Below are positions 17,507 to 26,826 of a DNA stretch of 64,000 nucleotides, one piece after another (position 1 is the stretch's first letter; each line of letters begins with the position of its first letter). Under the pieces are notes generated by a model. It had not been told where the DNA came from. It did not search any database and worked only from the letters and a program-made list of their open reading frames with translations. The translations under genes were made by a program, and so were the position numbers. Origin of the DNA: Flavobacteriaceae bacterium YJPT1-3 (GTDB lineage Bacteria; Bacteroidota; Bacteroidia; Flavobacteriales; Flavobacteriaceae); the NCBI GenBank assembly GCA_029866965.1, contig CP123444.1:2273501-2337500 (forward strand), given 5' to 3'.

Positions 17507-19428
17507 GGAATAAATTTTAATAAAAGTACCTCAGCACATAGCGCTAGCAGCGCAAAAATAACAAACCATTTCCAGAGGGACTGCACCTGTGTGGATGCTT
17601 TTAACTCCAATAGCAAATCGTCCAACTGGGTAGCCGTTTCATACTGTGTGAAGTCACTAAGGTTTATAGGATTGAGTTGGCTTTCACTTCTGGGAATATT
17701 GTAGCTTACTTTAGTGATCACTGTATCTTGAGCAACGATTGAATAACTTCCCGGTTTTTTAGGGTATTCTCTGGTTGAGACGGTTACCAGTTGCGCTTTT
17801 AGTTCCTGTTGCGGAATAAATCGACTATCGTCCAAGGTCAGTTCGAGAATTTCGTCATTGCTTAAGCTGACTTCTACATCGAAGGACTGATCTTTTCCCA
17901 GTTCGAAGTAGAGCGGGGGTGTATTGAAGCTTAATCTGGCGATATTATAGAAGGTGGGGACAATTAAGGGGGTTGATTGAAAATTAGTCAAGCTGTCATT
18001 CAGCGGGCTTGCGAAGAAGAACAACTTACCGGAAGCGGTCAAGAAGGCTTGATTGTCCTCGTAGCGTAAGGCTGGATTTCCCCCGCTTATCTCATAATTT
18101 AGCGCTGTAGATGGATATTGAAAATTACGCACCCTTCGGTCAAAGACTGAACGATAGAGCGGATGTTCAAATACAATGGTGGTTATTTTTTTGGATCGAT
18201 ATTGGTGTGCTCCCAATTTAATTGGTGAATGTCGATTTAACAAGGCCTCGTAACTGTCTCTTTCAATGGTTTCGGCAGGAATTATGGCAATCGATCCTCC
18301 CTCATCAAGATGATCACTTAGGGCCTCAGCCAGAGGCGTTGGAATGCGTTGCAATTCGTTAAGTACGACCGTATGCTGTTGCTCAATCAAACTATAGTCC
18401 AACTGCTCCAGCGGTGAAGAGCGATACTCAAATTCTTCTTTTATAAAAATTCGCTGAAGATACGCGTCTGAAGCCTCTCCAATCACCAACACTTTTAGGC
18501 GGGATGGCGTCTTGATCTGAAAGTATCGGATATTATCGAAGCGCATTTGCCCATCATCCAGTGTGATCATTCCGTCAATATTTTGGTTGTCTTGCACCTG
18601 GAAGTTCAATTCGGTCTGCAGTATTCCATCGTTGAATTCGGCCGTAGCTTTGGCGATCAAGTCCTGAACGTTAAATAGAGAAACAGGCAATGCACGAGCT
18701 CTAGATCCTGATCGGGAAAGTGCCACGACCAGTCGCTGAGTTCCCTCCTTATCGGGTTGGAGGTAGAGGCTATCGATGGCCACATTTTCAGGGTTCTGTG
18801 CTTGAAGAGGGACCAGCCAATGGCGAGCCTGTTCCGGCAAATCAAGGGCAGATAGGTCACGCTGCTGAAAATCAGAAATGAGCAGGATCAGCGGATTTCC
18901 CCCCTCAACGTTTTGCATCCACTGATTAATTTGAAGGTTAATCTGAGCTGAATTCAGTTGGTTTGGTGAATAGGGTAATTCAAGCAAGGTGTTGGCGTCC
19001 TGAGCGATCGTGAGATTAGAAAATCGTTCTTCATTGGTGATCAGGGTGAACTCCTGTTCTTCATCCAGATGCTCGATAAGATCCTGCACGGCTCGTTCTT
19101 TCAAAGGACCGGCTGCTCCATTGGCTTGCATGCTGTAGCTGTTGTCTAAATAGATCAGTAATGGTTGATCTGAAGTCGTGCCGGCATCAGGTCCGTAGAA
19201 CGGCTGTGCAAAAGCCAGGATGAGCATCGCGAAGGCCAGTAAACGCGTCGCCAGAATGAGCCACTTTTTCAGTCGCGAACTCTTACGCGTCTGAATAACT
19301 ACCCGTTTGAGAAAGGCAACGTTGGTAAATTCCTGCTTTTTAAATCTACGGAGCTGGAATAGGTGTATAAAAATAGGAATCAGCAGAAGGAAAAGAGCAT
19401 ATAAAATCTGCGGATTTTGAAACTGCAT
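17503..19428 (-). CDS. BatA-domain (aerotolerance regulator-like) membrane protein
   Basis: The 641-residue protein opens with the BatA N-terminal domain: two membrane helices (about 7-24 and 58-75) around the basic LRRFKKQEFTNVAFLKR loop. A VWA-like domain follows, with LIYLDNSYSMQ (about 90-100) as a DxSxS metal-site motif. The rest is a large periplasmic beta-rich region, and a final membrane segment lies at the C-terminus (about 615-637). BatA-domain proteins act in envelope stress tolerance in Bacteroidota. It heads an operon with the dihydroorotase-like gene, overlapping by 4 bp. Confidence 0.88.
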   Translation of the reverse strand: MQFQNPQILYALFLLLIPIFIHLFQLRRFKKQEFTNVAFLKRVVIQTRKSSRLKKWLILATRLLAFAMLILAFAQPFYGPDAGTTSDQPLLIYLDNSYSMQANGAAGPLKERAVQDLIEHLDEEQEFTLITNEERFSNLTIAQDANTLLELPYSPNQLNSAQINLQINQWMQNVEGGNPLILLISDFQQRDLSALDLPEQARHWLVPLQAQNPENVAIDSLYLQPDKEGTQRLVVALSRSGSRARALPVSLFNVQDLIAKATAEFNDGILQTELNFQVQDNQNIDGMITLDDGQMRFDNIRYFQIKTPSRLKVLVIGEASDAYLQRIFIKEEFEYRSSPLEQLDYSLIEQQHTVVLNELQRIPTPLAEALSDHLDEGGSIAIIPAETIERDSYEALLNRHSPIKLGAHQYRSKKITTIVFEHPLYRSVFDRRVRNFQYPSTALNYEISGGNPALRYEDNQAFLTASGKLFFFASPLNDSLTNFQSTPLIVPTFYNIARLSFNTPPLYFELGKDQSFDVEVSLSNDEILELTLDDSRFIPQQELKAQLVTVSTREYPKKPGSYSIVAQDTVITKVSYNIPRSESQLNPINLSDFTQYETATQLDDLLLELKASTQVQSLWKWFVIFALLALCAEVLLLKFIP

Positions 19429-19475
19429 TGGTTTGTTTTGCGAGTTTCAAAGATACATTAAAGCGAACATTAACC

Positions 19476-20693
19476 TCAACCTGACTTGTGATTCTTGCGT
19501 ATGGTAAAGGTGAATTTAGCGCCCTGACCCTCTTCAGACTCTACGGTAATTTGCCCACCTAGTTTAGTAACGATCTTCTGTACAGTGGATAGACCAATAC
19601 CATTCCCTTTTCTACCGTTCTTATCCTGATCAGCCACCACAGCAAAAAGATCAAAGATATCCTTCTGTTTGTCTTTGGGGATACCCATACCGTTGTCTTC
19701 CACGGTGATTAGATAATAGATATCATTTTGAGTAAAATGAATATTGACTACCGCTTCTTTTTTGTCATTGTACTTGATGCTGTTTCCAATCAGATTGATG
19801 AGAATCTGATGCAAAGCTGCGCGATTACAACGCAATAACTGATCTTCTTCCAGATAATTGATTTCGCAGGAATAGTCATAATTGAGTAAGTCTTCAATTT
19901 CCTCAAGCAAATGATTCAAATAGAATTCTTCGTGTTCCTTAGTGACAATTTCATCACTCTGATAGTAGGTCAAAATATCCTGAATGTAATCACTTAGCGT
20001 AAAAGAGGCGTTTTTCAGATAATTCAGATAATCCTTGCCTTTATCATCCATCAGGTCTTTATACCGTGACTTGAGGATATCCGTGGTCGTGATGATATTG
20101 GCTAGCGGCATCTTCATATCGTGCGAAACCACTCCGGCAAAGTCTTTCAATTGAAGATTCTTTTCTTTGAGTGCTTCCTCCAGTTCTTCGTGCATTCTAT
20201 TTTGACGACGAAGTTCAAGATTGGTCATCACTTGATCAGCCAGGGCTTTGAGTGCGTTCTTTTGTTCTTCAGTTAGGGTGCGGGGCTTATGATCAAATAC
20301 GCACAAGGTTCCCAGGGCGTAATCATCTTTAGTGACGAGGGGAACCCCGGCATAGAATACGATCTCCATATCGCCTTTCACCAAAGGATTATTTTCGAAA
20401 AGCGGGTGTTCACGAGCGTCCTTTACGGTATAGATATCATCTTCTGATTGCACGGCATGTGTACAAAAACTAACATCCCTGGAGGTTTCTTCGATATCGA
20501 TACCCTGACGTGACTTAAAGAATTGTCGGTCTTTGTCTAAAATGGAAATCAAAGCCACAGGGGTATCACAGATCATAGTGGCGATCTTCGTGATATCATC
20601 ATAGCTTTTTTCGGGTAAGGTATCCAATATGTCATAGGTCTCGACAGCCTCCTGTCGAAGCACCTCTTCCCGATCTATGGTTAATTCTGTCAT
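19476..20693 (-). CDS. GAF-domain sensor histidine kinase
   Basis: The 405-residue protein is cytoplasmic with no membrane span. A GAF domain covers about 20-165 (DTPVALISILDKDRQFFKS, FYAGVPLVTKDDYALGTLC). A coiled linker leads to HisKA with phospho-acceptor in VVSHDMKMPLANI. The HATPase domain has NLIGNSIKYND, DNGMGIPKDKQKDIFDLF and GNGIGLSTVQK. No receiver or regulator gene is adjacent, so its partner is unknown. The GAF ligand cannot be told from sequence. Confidence 0.92.
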   Translation of the reverse strand: MTELTIDREEVLRQEAVETYDILDTLPEKSYDDITKIATMICDTPVALISILDKDRQFFKSRQGIDIEETSRDVSFCTHAVQSEDDIYTVKDAREHPLFENNPLVKGDMEIVFYAGVPLVTKDDYALGTLCVFDHKPRTLTEEQKNALKALADQVMTNLELRRQNRMHEELEEALKEKNLQLKDFAGVVSHDMKMPLANIITTTDILKSRYKDLMDDKGKDYLNYLKNASFTLSDYIQDILTYYQSDEIVTKEHEEFYLNHLLEEIEDLLNYDYSCEINYLEEDQLLRCNRAALHQILINLIGNSIKYNDKKEAVVNIHFTQNDIYYLITVEDNGMGIPKDKQKDIFDLFAVVADQDKNGRKGNGIGLSTVQKIVTKLGGQITVESEEGQGAKFTFTIRKNHKSG

Positions 20694-20861
20694 TAATGAA
20701 AGGTAGTGTATTTATTTTAAAATTCTGATATTCAGTAAAATGCGTTCATTTTCCAGAAAAACCCCGTTAATGCGAACTTTATTCTGCTCCTACGCCCGTA
20801 AAAATCGTCAGAAATTTCTTTGATGAATAGCTCAATTGGTCCTTAGAATGATAAAGATGGA

Positions 20862-21632
20862 TTAAATACTCGCCTTTTCAAAGGCTCCAATGCCAAATAA
20901 CGCAAAATCATACTTGACCGGATCTTCAGGTGCCATTTTGCGTAAGGATTCGTCGAGAAGTCTAAGCGCTTTGGCGTCGTTTTGCTTTCGCGAAAGCAAA
21001 CCCAGCTTGCGAGCTACATTCCCGGAATGCACATCTAGCGGGCAGGAGAGTTGTTGTGGTTTAAGGGTTTTCCATAGCCCAAAATCAACCCCGGTAGTGT
21101 TGGGCCTGACCATCCAGCGCAAATACATGTGCAAACGTTTAGCCGCTGAGTTTTTAAGCGGATCGCTCACATGCTTCTGCGTGCGCCTCAAATGCGGAAC
21201 TTCAAAAAATTTCAGTTTGAACGCATGCAGATTACGATCCATGAAATTGTCGTTCGCATAGGTTGTCATGGCTGCTTCCAGTCCGCCGTGCTTTCGATAA
21301 ATTTGTTGGAGCGCAGCAACAAAAGTGATCAAATCAGTGCCATTAAACGTACGGTGCACGAAAGTCTCCAGTTTTGCCAGATGCCGCTCTTTATGATTTA
21401 GGATAAAATCGTGGGGAGAATTAGCCATTAATTCCATCATGCGTTTTGCATTATTGATGATGCTTTTTCGATTACCCCAAGAGATGGTTGCCGTTAAAAA
21501 TCCAGCGATTTCTATATCTTCCTTTTGGTCAAATTGACGCGGAATCTGAATCGGGTCTGAAGCTATAAAATCAGGATGATCATAAAAAGCCGCTTTTTCG
21601 TCTAGAAAGTATTTGAGCTCTTGCTTGTTCAT
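20862..21632 (-). CDS. TIGR02757 family protein
   Basis: This 256-residue protein matches the TIGR02757 family, conserved in Bacteroidota and some others, with no proven function. Recognisable stretches are EIAGFLTATISWGNRKSI, LRWMVRPNTTGVDFGLW and CPLDVHSGNVARKLGLL; the late LDVHxG with helical surroundings recalls HhH-GPD DNA glycosylases. It is 3 bp downstream of the LolD-like gene. A 20-bp perfect palindrome, the longest copy in the window, lies in the gene at 20981-21000. Confidence 0.85.
   Translation of the reverse strand: MNKQELKYFLDEKAAFYDHPDFIASDPIQIPRQFDQKEDIEIAGFLTATISWGNRKSIINNAKRMMELMANSPHDFILNHKERHLAKLETFVHRTFNGTDLITFVAALQQIYRKHGGLEAAMTTYANDNFMDRNLHAFKLKFFEVPHLRRTQKHVSDPLKNSAAKRLHMYLRWMVRPNTTGVDFGLWKTLKPQQLSCPLDVHSGNVARKLGLLSRKQNDAKALRLLDESLRKMAPEDPVKYDFALFGIGAFEKASI
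20981..21000. repeat. TTTCGCGAAA palindrome, copy 5
   Basis: Twenty-base perfect palindrome (TTTGCTTTCG and its complement), the longest copy; it encodes LLSRK on the minus strand. Confidence 0.85.
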
Positions 21633-21635
21633 GGC

Positions 21636-22295
21636 TTAGACCATCTTACCATCAACCATGGTCAGTTTACGGTCAGCCATATCGGCCAGCTCTTCGTTGT
21701 GAGTCACTATCACGAAGGTTTGGCCAAACTCATCACGAAGTTTGAAAAATAGTTGGTGCAAGTTTTCAGCCGATTCGCTATCCAAATTTCCGGAAGGTTC
21801 ATCAGCGAAGACCAGCTTAGGATCATTGATTAACGCACGCGCCACGGCTACGCGTTGCTGCTCGCCTCCGGAGAGCGCGCTGGGCTTGTGATCGATACGA
21901 TGCGACAAGCCAAGAAAATTAAGTAGCACCCGTGCTTTTTGCTCCGCTTGTGCCTTAGGTGTTTTGGCAATAAAGGCAGGGATGCAGACGTTTTCCAGCG
22001 CTGTAAATTCAGGTAGTAGTTGGTGGAATTGAAAGATAAAACCCAGGTGCTTATTCCTAAAGGCACTGAGTTCTTTTTCGCGTAAGCGCAACACCTCCTG
22101 ATTATCGATAACCAATTGGGTATCTGCCACATGATCCGGCCGATCAAGCGTGCCCAGTATTTGAAGTAGCGTGGTTTTACCGGCTCCACTGGCACCTACG
22201 ATGCTCACTATTTCGCTCGCACTGATGTCCAGGTCTACGCCCTGCAATACGTGTAAATTCCCGTAGCTTTTGTGAATGTTTTTGCCTGAGATCAT
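21636..22295 (-). CDS. lolD: ABC transporter ATP-binding protein, LolD/MacB type
   Basis: The 219-residue ATPase has Walker [13 protein letters not shown], signature [15 protein letters not shown], Walker [13 protein letters not shown] and H-loop IVTHN. It is of the MacB/LolD type, with the [16 protein letters not shown]-loop found in lipoprotein-release transporters. The matching permease (LolC/E) is not adjacent, which is usual in Bacteroidota. It lies between the CBM9/DUF5916 outer-membrane gene and the TIGR02757 gene. Confidence 0.88.
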   Translation of the reverse strand: MISGKNIHKSYGNLHVLQGVDLDISASEIVSIVGASGAGKTTLLQILGTLDRPDHVADTQLVIDNQEVLRLREKELSAFRNKHLGFIFQFHQLLPEFTALENVCIPAFIAKTPKAQAEQKARVLLNFLGLSHRIDHKPSALSGGEQQRVAVARALINDPKLVFADEPSGNLDSESAENLHQLFFKLRDEFGQTFVIVTHNEELADMADRKLTMVDGKMV

Positions 22296-22324
22296 AAAGA
22301 CGAAATTAGCACTTTACTGCCGAC

Positions 22325-24775
22325 TTAGCTGGATTTACGAAACCAATCTTTAGCGTTATTGTAATCGATAAAGTAAACTATGCGAAGCGAGAAGGTGTGT
22401 TGGCCGGGTTGATCTAATAGGTTCTCAAGACTTTCCTGATAATTTAAGCTACTCTGCTGATCTAAGTTGAAAATTTGGTTACGATACAGGAGTGTGGCCT
22501 GACTCCCGGGTGCGAAACGCCAACTGTAACTCAAATCGAGGTTCCAAATATTGAAATTTTGGTTGGGATCTCGGAAAACATCAAAATCATAGGCATCTGT
22601 AGGCACTCTAGCACCATTCGTGTCCAGCAGATAAAAGACATCGCCTGAATAATCAGCCGTACTCCAGAAATTTCGGAATCGAAGGTTGAGCGCCTTGTAG
22701 GAGTCAAAATTATAAGAGGCGCTGATGGAATTCTCCAAAGTTGATATATCGCGAAGTCCCAGGTAGACCTCCGTTTCTGTATTATCCACCCATCCGAAAT
22801 TTCGCCGTTGTTGGCCGTATTCGGTTCTTAAAACCACTAAAAATTTATCAGAAAAGCGGTAGCGCGGACTTACTTCAAAACTTAAATTCGATTGGCCGTC
22901 ATCTTCAATGAATTGCCGGCCACCTAGACTGAGATCATAGGCGAATTTTTTTCGGTAGTCTGAAGACACGAATAATCGTGCTCCGTAGCTTGCCGGAAAA
23001 GTGACAAATCGCCCTTCAATACGGGGTTCAAAAAAGTCTTTTCGCTTGCTGTTGTAGTCAAAACCACCTCCAAAAGCAAAACGATCCACGGTGACGAAAA
23101 AGTGATCGAGATCGATCGAATTTCCCGTAAACACATCGGGTTTATACAGACGACGGTGTCTTGCCCTGAGTGAGAATCTATAGCGGTTGAATGTTTTGGT
23201 GGGCTCGAAAATTTCATAAGAGCCCCCCAGTACAAAGCTGTTGAAATTGTTGGTAAAGTTTACCCCAAGATCATTGATGTCTAAGGTACGATTCGCAAAA
23301 TCATGGCCTACTCGCCAGCGCCAGTTCCCTTTTATTTTCAAAAAATCAAACTCTGAACGAAATCCCGTACTAAGCCCGGTAGGCGAGTTGACATTGCTAA
23401 ATACTGCACGACCAGCGGCTCTATAGGAATTCTCTTTCAGGGCTATATCGAATACACCGGCGGTAACGTTGGCATCCCTGAATTCACTTCCACTGCGGAT
23501 CACATTGGTATTGACCAAAGAAACACTTGAATTTTGATTGAATTGTTGATCCAGTGAGATGACATTGTAATTGGTGATGGGTTCCACCACCACATTGCGA
23601 TCGGCTCCAGTGACGGTATCTCGGATCGTAGCCTCTGTCTTTTCCGTAATGGCGTTTAATACCCCAATCCCTAAATTTCCTTCTGTTCTTCCCGAAACTT
23701 TAATCGCGTTCAATAATTGCACCCGTTCGGGAACGTCGATAATCGTTTCATTTTCATTAAGGTCCTCATCCGAAACCCGACCACTTGGACCGTCCCCAAT
23801 ACGTCGAGAAAAGAAGATATCTCCTTTCTCAAACAATTCGACGCCTTCCGTAAAGAATTGGCGCTGTTCACTAAAAATTTGTTCAAAGGGACCTAAGTTG
23901 AGCTGAACATTATCAAAGGCTACCTGCCCGAAATCGGGGATCAAGGTAGCGTCTAAAGTAAAGGCATCACTGATTCCGTATTTCAGGTCCATCCCAAAAC
24001 TAAAATCGGTCAGACTTTCTCCGTCAAAACTGGTATAAACTCCTTGCGTAAACGGAAAGAGTAGAAGACGAGTAGGAGGGGTGATATTTTTGATACCGGT
24101 AAGAATGCCGCTGTACTGAGACGGGATTCCCTGGGAGCGATCGATGAAATTCCAGGTATGGACCTCATTACGTTGAACCAGGCGTCTGTAGAAATTGATA
24201 CCCCATTTTTGCTCCTCCACTTCTGGAAAACGCAAGGCGTTGTAAGGAATTTTGTATTCCACATACCAGCCCGTATCGTCGTAAGAAACGCGACCCTCCC
24301 AAACCACATTGTATTCAAAATCATCACGAGACCTTACCGCTCTTGAATCTGCTATGGTTCCAGCACTGGTAATATAAAACCAGGTTTCATTGATCCCGTC
24401 GTTATAGGTATTAATCGCTGCCGCGAAGTGATCAGCCTGGACAAAAACATTGTCTCGCTGACTGAATTGTTTAAGTATTTCATCCGGATTTGGATGTTTC
24501 AGCGAAGCGGCTATATAGATGGCTTTATCATCATAGGCCACCTGAACGGTCGATTTAAAATCTTCAGGAATGTTGCCTTCATTTCCGGGCTCGAACATAT
24601 TGAAATCACCATACTCAGGTAGAACCTTCCAGACGCTATCTTTGAGGACACCGTCAATTTCCGGTGGATTGTCAATGCGTGTAGCTACCATTTCCTTGGT
24701 TACTCCTTTTTGGGAATATGAATCAGTAGCGATTAGAAGTAAGAAAGAGAGGAAAAGGAAGTACGTTTTTTTCAT
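22325..24775 (-). CDS. CBM9/DUF5916 outer-membrane protein
   Basis: I start at 24775 rather than 24799: MKKTYFLFLSFLLLIATDSYSQ is a complete signal peptide. The 816-residue protein has an N-terminal family-9 carbohydrate-binding-like domain (about 25-215, with PPEIDGVLKDSVW and WYVEYKIPYNALRFPE) and then a DUF5916 barrel of many amphipathic strands, ending with an aromatic strand FSLRIVYFIDYN. Such proteins are abundant in Bacteroidota. The ligand and transport role are unknown. It appears to be a single gene with its own promoter. Confidence 0.88.
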   Translation of the reverse strand: MKKTYFLFLSFLLLIATDSYSQKGVTKEMVATRIDNPPEIDGVLKDSVWKVLPEYGDFNMFEPGNEGNIPEDFKSTVQVAYDDKAIYIAASLKHPNPDEILKQFSQRDNVFVQADHFAAAINTYNDGINETWFYITSAGTIADSRAVRSRDDFEYNVVWEGRVSYDDTGWYVEYKIPYNALRFPEVEEQKWGINFYRRLVQRNEVHTWNFIDRSQGIPSQYSGILTGIKNITPPTRLLLFPFTQGVYTSFDGESLTDFSFGMDLKYGISDAFTLDATLIPDFGQVAFDNVQLNLGPFEQIFSEQRQFFTEGVELFEKGDIFFSRRIGDGPSGRVSDEDLNENETIIDVPERVQLLNAIKVSGRTEGNLGIGVLNAITEKTEATIRDTVTGADRNVVVEPITNYNVISLDQQFNQNSSVSLVNTNVIRSGSEFRDANVTAGVFDIALKENSYRAAGRAVFSNVNSPTGLSTGFRSEFDFLKIKGNWRWRVGHDFANRTLDINDLGVNFTNNFNSFVLGGSYEIFEPTKTFNRYRFSLRARHRRLYKPDVFTGNSIDLDHFFVTVDRFAFGGGFDYNSKRKDFFEPRIEGRFVTFPASYGARLFVSSDYRKKFAYDLSLGGRQFIEDDGQSNLSFEVSPRYRFSDKFLVVLRTEYGQQRRNFGWVDNTETEVYLGLRDISTLENSISASYNFDSYKALNLRFRNFWSTADYSGDVFYLLDTNGARVPTDAYDFDVFRDPNQNFNIWNLDLSYSWRFAPGSQATLLYRNQIFNLDQQSSLNYQESLENLLDQPGQHTFSLRIVYFIDYNNAKDWFRKSS

Positions 24776-24884
24776 GTGTGGACCTAGCAGGGACTGCAAA
24801 GCTAACAGGCTCGAGGGGCTACCGTTGCTAAGAAAAAGTTAAAAAAGAATGGATTAGTGGACTGCCCAGTATCTTTACGCTGCT

Positions 24885-25439
24885 ATGAATGAAAAATTAC
24901 CCAAAGCCACTTTTGCGAATGGCTGTTTTTGGTGCACGGAAGCTGTTTTCCAGCGTTTGCAAGGCGTTTCTGATGTGATCAGCGGCTACACGGGTGGGAA
25001 TATAAAAAATCCTGCTTATAGAGAGGTTTGTCAGGGCCGTACGGGTCATGCCGAGGCCATTCAGTTTACATATGATCCCGAGCTCATTTCGTTCCGGGAA
25101 TTGCTTGAAGTATTCTTTGCTACTCATGATCCCACCACTTTAAATAGACAAGGTGCCGATGTAGGCACCCAATACCGTAGTGCTATTTTTTATCATGATC
25201 AACGCCAAAAGGAAATTGCTGAGGACTATATGGACTATTTGGAAAAAGAAGGGGTATTTGATGATCCTATCGTCACCGAATTAAGTCCGTTGGATACTTT
25301 CTATACCGCCGAGCAGGAGCATTTGGATTATTACAATCGCAATAAAAGTCAGTTGTACTGTCAATATGTGATCAATCCAAAGGTAGCCAAGATCAGAGCA
25401 ACATTTTCATCGAAATTAAAACCTGAATACACGCAGTAA
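24885..25439 (+). CDS. msrA: peptide-methionine (S)-S-oxide reductase
   Basis: The 184-residue enzyme repairs methionine-S-sulfoxide in proteins. The active-site motif GCFWCTEA puts the catalytic Cys at residue 14, with Phe-Trp for the substrate pocket. GAxYRS-like [12 protein letters not shown] and the late HLDYY motif are conserved, and a resolving Cys lies in [10 protein letters not shown]. It lacks a fused MsrB domain. It is followed 1 bp later by folE. Confidence 0.96.
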   Translation: MNEKLPKATFANGCFWCTEAVFQRLQGVSDVISGYTGGNIKNPAYREVCQGRTGHAEAIQFTYDPELISFRELLEVFFATHDPTTLNRQGADVGTQYRSAIFYHDQRQKEIAEDYMDYLEKEGVFDDPIVTELSPLDTFYTAEQEHLDYYNRNKSQLYCQYVINPKVAKIRATFSSKLKPEYTQ

Positions 25440-25440
25440 T

Positions 25441-26037
25441 ATGGCTTACAATTTAATTGAAGAATACGATCAACAAGTAACCGGAGGTCTGGAACATAAC
25501 TTTAAAGAAATCATTTCCGGTTTAGGAGAAGATGTTGAGCGAGAAGGAGTTCTCAAAACTCCAGAACGCGCAGCTAAGGCTATGCAGTTCCTAACCCAGG
25601 GTTATGAGATGGATGCCACAAAGATTCTTAAAGGAGCCATGTTCAAAGAAGAATATGGGGAAATGGTTATCGTCAAGGATATTGAACTCTATTCGCTCTG
25701 CGAACATCACATGTTACCTTTTTTCGGAAAAGCGCATATTGCTTATATCCCAAATGGTCATATTGTGGGTTTAAGTAAGCTGCCGCGGGTGGTTGATGTT
25801 TTTGCACGACGACTACAAGTGCAGGAGCGATTGACTAAAGATATTTTAGATTGCATCAATACGACCTTGAAGCCCAAAGGGGTCGCAGTAGTGATTGAGG
25901 CTTCTCACATGTGTATGATGATGCGAGGCGTACAAAAACAAAATTCGACCACCACTACTTCCGGATTTAGAGGTCAATTTCAAAAAATAGAAACCCGAAA
26001 TGAGTTTCTAAAATTGATCAGTAACGATCTATCCTAG
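25441..26037 (+). CDS. folE: GTP cyclohydrolase I
   Basis: The 198-residue enzyme makes 7,8-dihydroneopterin triphosphate from GTP, the first step of folate and tetrahydrobiopterin synthesis. The zinc site is LCEHHMLPF with the later HMCMMMRG cysteine, and the catalytic pocket includes [17 protein letters not shown] and [10 protein letters not shown]. It is full length, type IA, and directly follows msrA (gap 1 bp). Confidence 0.97.
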   Translation: MAYNLIEEYDQQVTGGLEHNFKEIISGLGEDVEREGVLKTPERAAKAMQFLTQGYEMDATKILKGAMFKEEYGEMVIVKDIELYSLCEHHMLPFFGKAHIAYIPNGHIVGLSKLPRVVDVFARRLQVQERLTKDILDCINTTLKPKGVAVVIEASHMCMMMRGVQKQNSTTTTSGFRGQFQKIETRNEFLKLISNDLS

Positions 26038-26069
26038 GAAGATTGTATTTTTAGGCCATACGCCGCGTC

Positions 26070-26375
26070 ATGAAAAATAAATGGAAAGTATTGCTGCTGG
26101 GTCTTCTGCTTGATCTTATTGGGGTAGTTACCTCGACTTGGGTATTGCCGATCATTGGAGAGTTTACAGATATAGTTTGGGCACCTTTAGCTGCCTATTT
26201 TATGACCAAGATGTACAAGGGTACCATGGGTAAAGCGGCCGGAGTGGTCACCTTCATAGAAGAAGTCATTCCGGGATTGGACATTATCCCTTCCTTTACT
26301 ATCATGTGGTTTTATACGTATATCATCCGCAGACCAGAATCTGCAGAAGATGCGAATGTTATTGATTTGAATTGA
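26070..26375 (+). CDS. small membrane protein, unknown
   Basis: The 101-residue protein has two to three hydrophobic segments (about 6-28, 38-52, 68-88) and a charged C-terminus. GMGKAAGVVTFIEEVIPGLDIIPSFTI-like content suggests a small integral membrane protein of a family common in Flavobacteria. The stop is 32 bp after folE's stop region, and the 3' end overlaps the convergent 26359-26748 gene by 17 bp. No function known. Confidence 0.7.
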   Translation: MKNKWKVLLLGLLLDLIGVVTSTWVLPIIGEFTDIVWAPLAAYFMTKMYKGTMGKAAGVVTFIEEVIPGLDIIPSFTIMWFYTYIIRRPESAEDANVIDLN

Positions 26376-26748
26376 GCGCCTTCTCTTTGCTCAATAGATC
26401 CTGCATCCATTTGGCAGCGTCCTGCAAATTTTGAAAAGTTTCGATGGGCTGCGTAAAAAATTGACGCTCCAAAGTCAGGGCGCTTGAATCTACCCGATCA
26501 GAAACAATAGCAATGGCTCTCATTTTTGAATTTTGACTGCTGTCGAGATATACCGTTGGGTCGATGGAGTAGGAGTTGACGCGATGCGAAATGTAGCCGT
26601 AAGGCCTACCAGAAAATACATTCTCTAAGTAATTTAAGATCTGTCTGTTCTCGATGATCGAAAAGGTTATCCCTTCATTCATTTCGGCAATCACAAAATT
26701 GTGATTTACAGTTAGGGTTCCAAAAACAAACTCTTTTACGTGGGGCAT
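26359..26748 (-). CDS. conserved hypothetical protein, STAS-like size
   Basis: The 129-residue cytoplasmic protein has alternating strands and helices (FGTLTVNHNFVIAEMNEG, MRAIAIVSDRVDSSAL, FQNLQDAAKWMQDLL). Length and pattern recall SpoIIAA/STAS-like proteins common in flavobacteria, but no diagnostic residue allows a firm call. It is transcribed alone, downstream of clpC on the same strand and after its terminator. Confidence 0.65.
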   Translation of the reverse strand: MPHVKEFVFGTLTVNHNFVIAEMNEGITFSIIENRQILNYLENVFSGRPYGYISHRVNSYSIDPTVYLDSSQNSKMRAIAIVSDRVDSSALTLERQFFTQPIETFQNLQDAAKWMQDLLSKEKALNSNQ

Positions 26749-26802
26749 TGTGCTGAAGTTGGGTTGTTATTTCAGAAGTCAAAACTACTAATAACGTAAG
26801 AA

Positions 26803-26826
26803 AAAACCTACGATTCCGTAGGTTTT
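26803..26826 (-). terminator. clpC terminator
   Basis: Stem AAAACCTACG / CGTAGGTTTT with a 4-base loop, overlapping the last codons of clpC; on the minus strand it is followed by a T run. Confidence 0.8.
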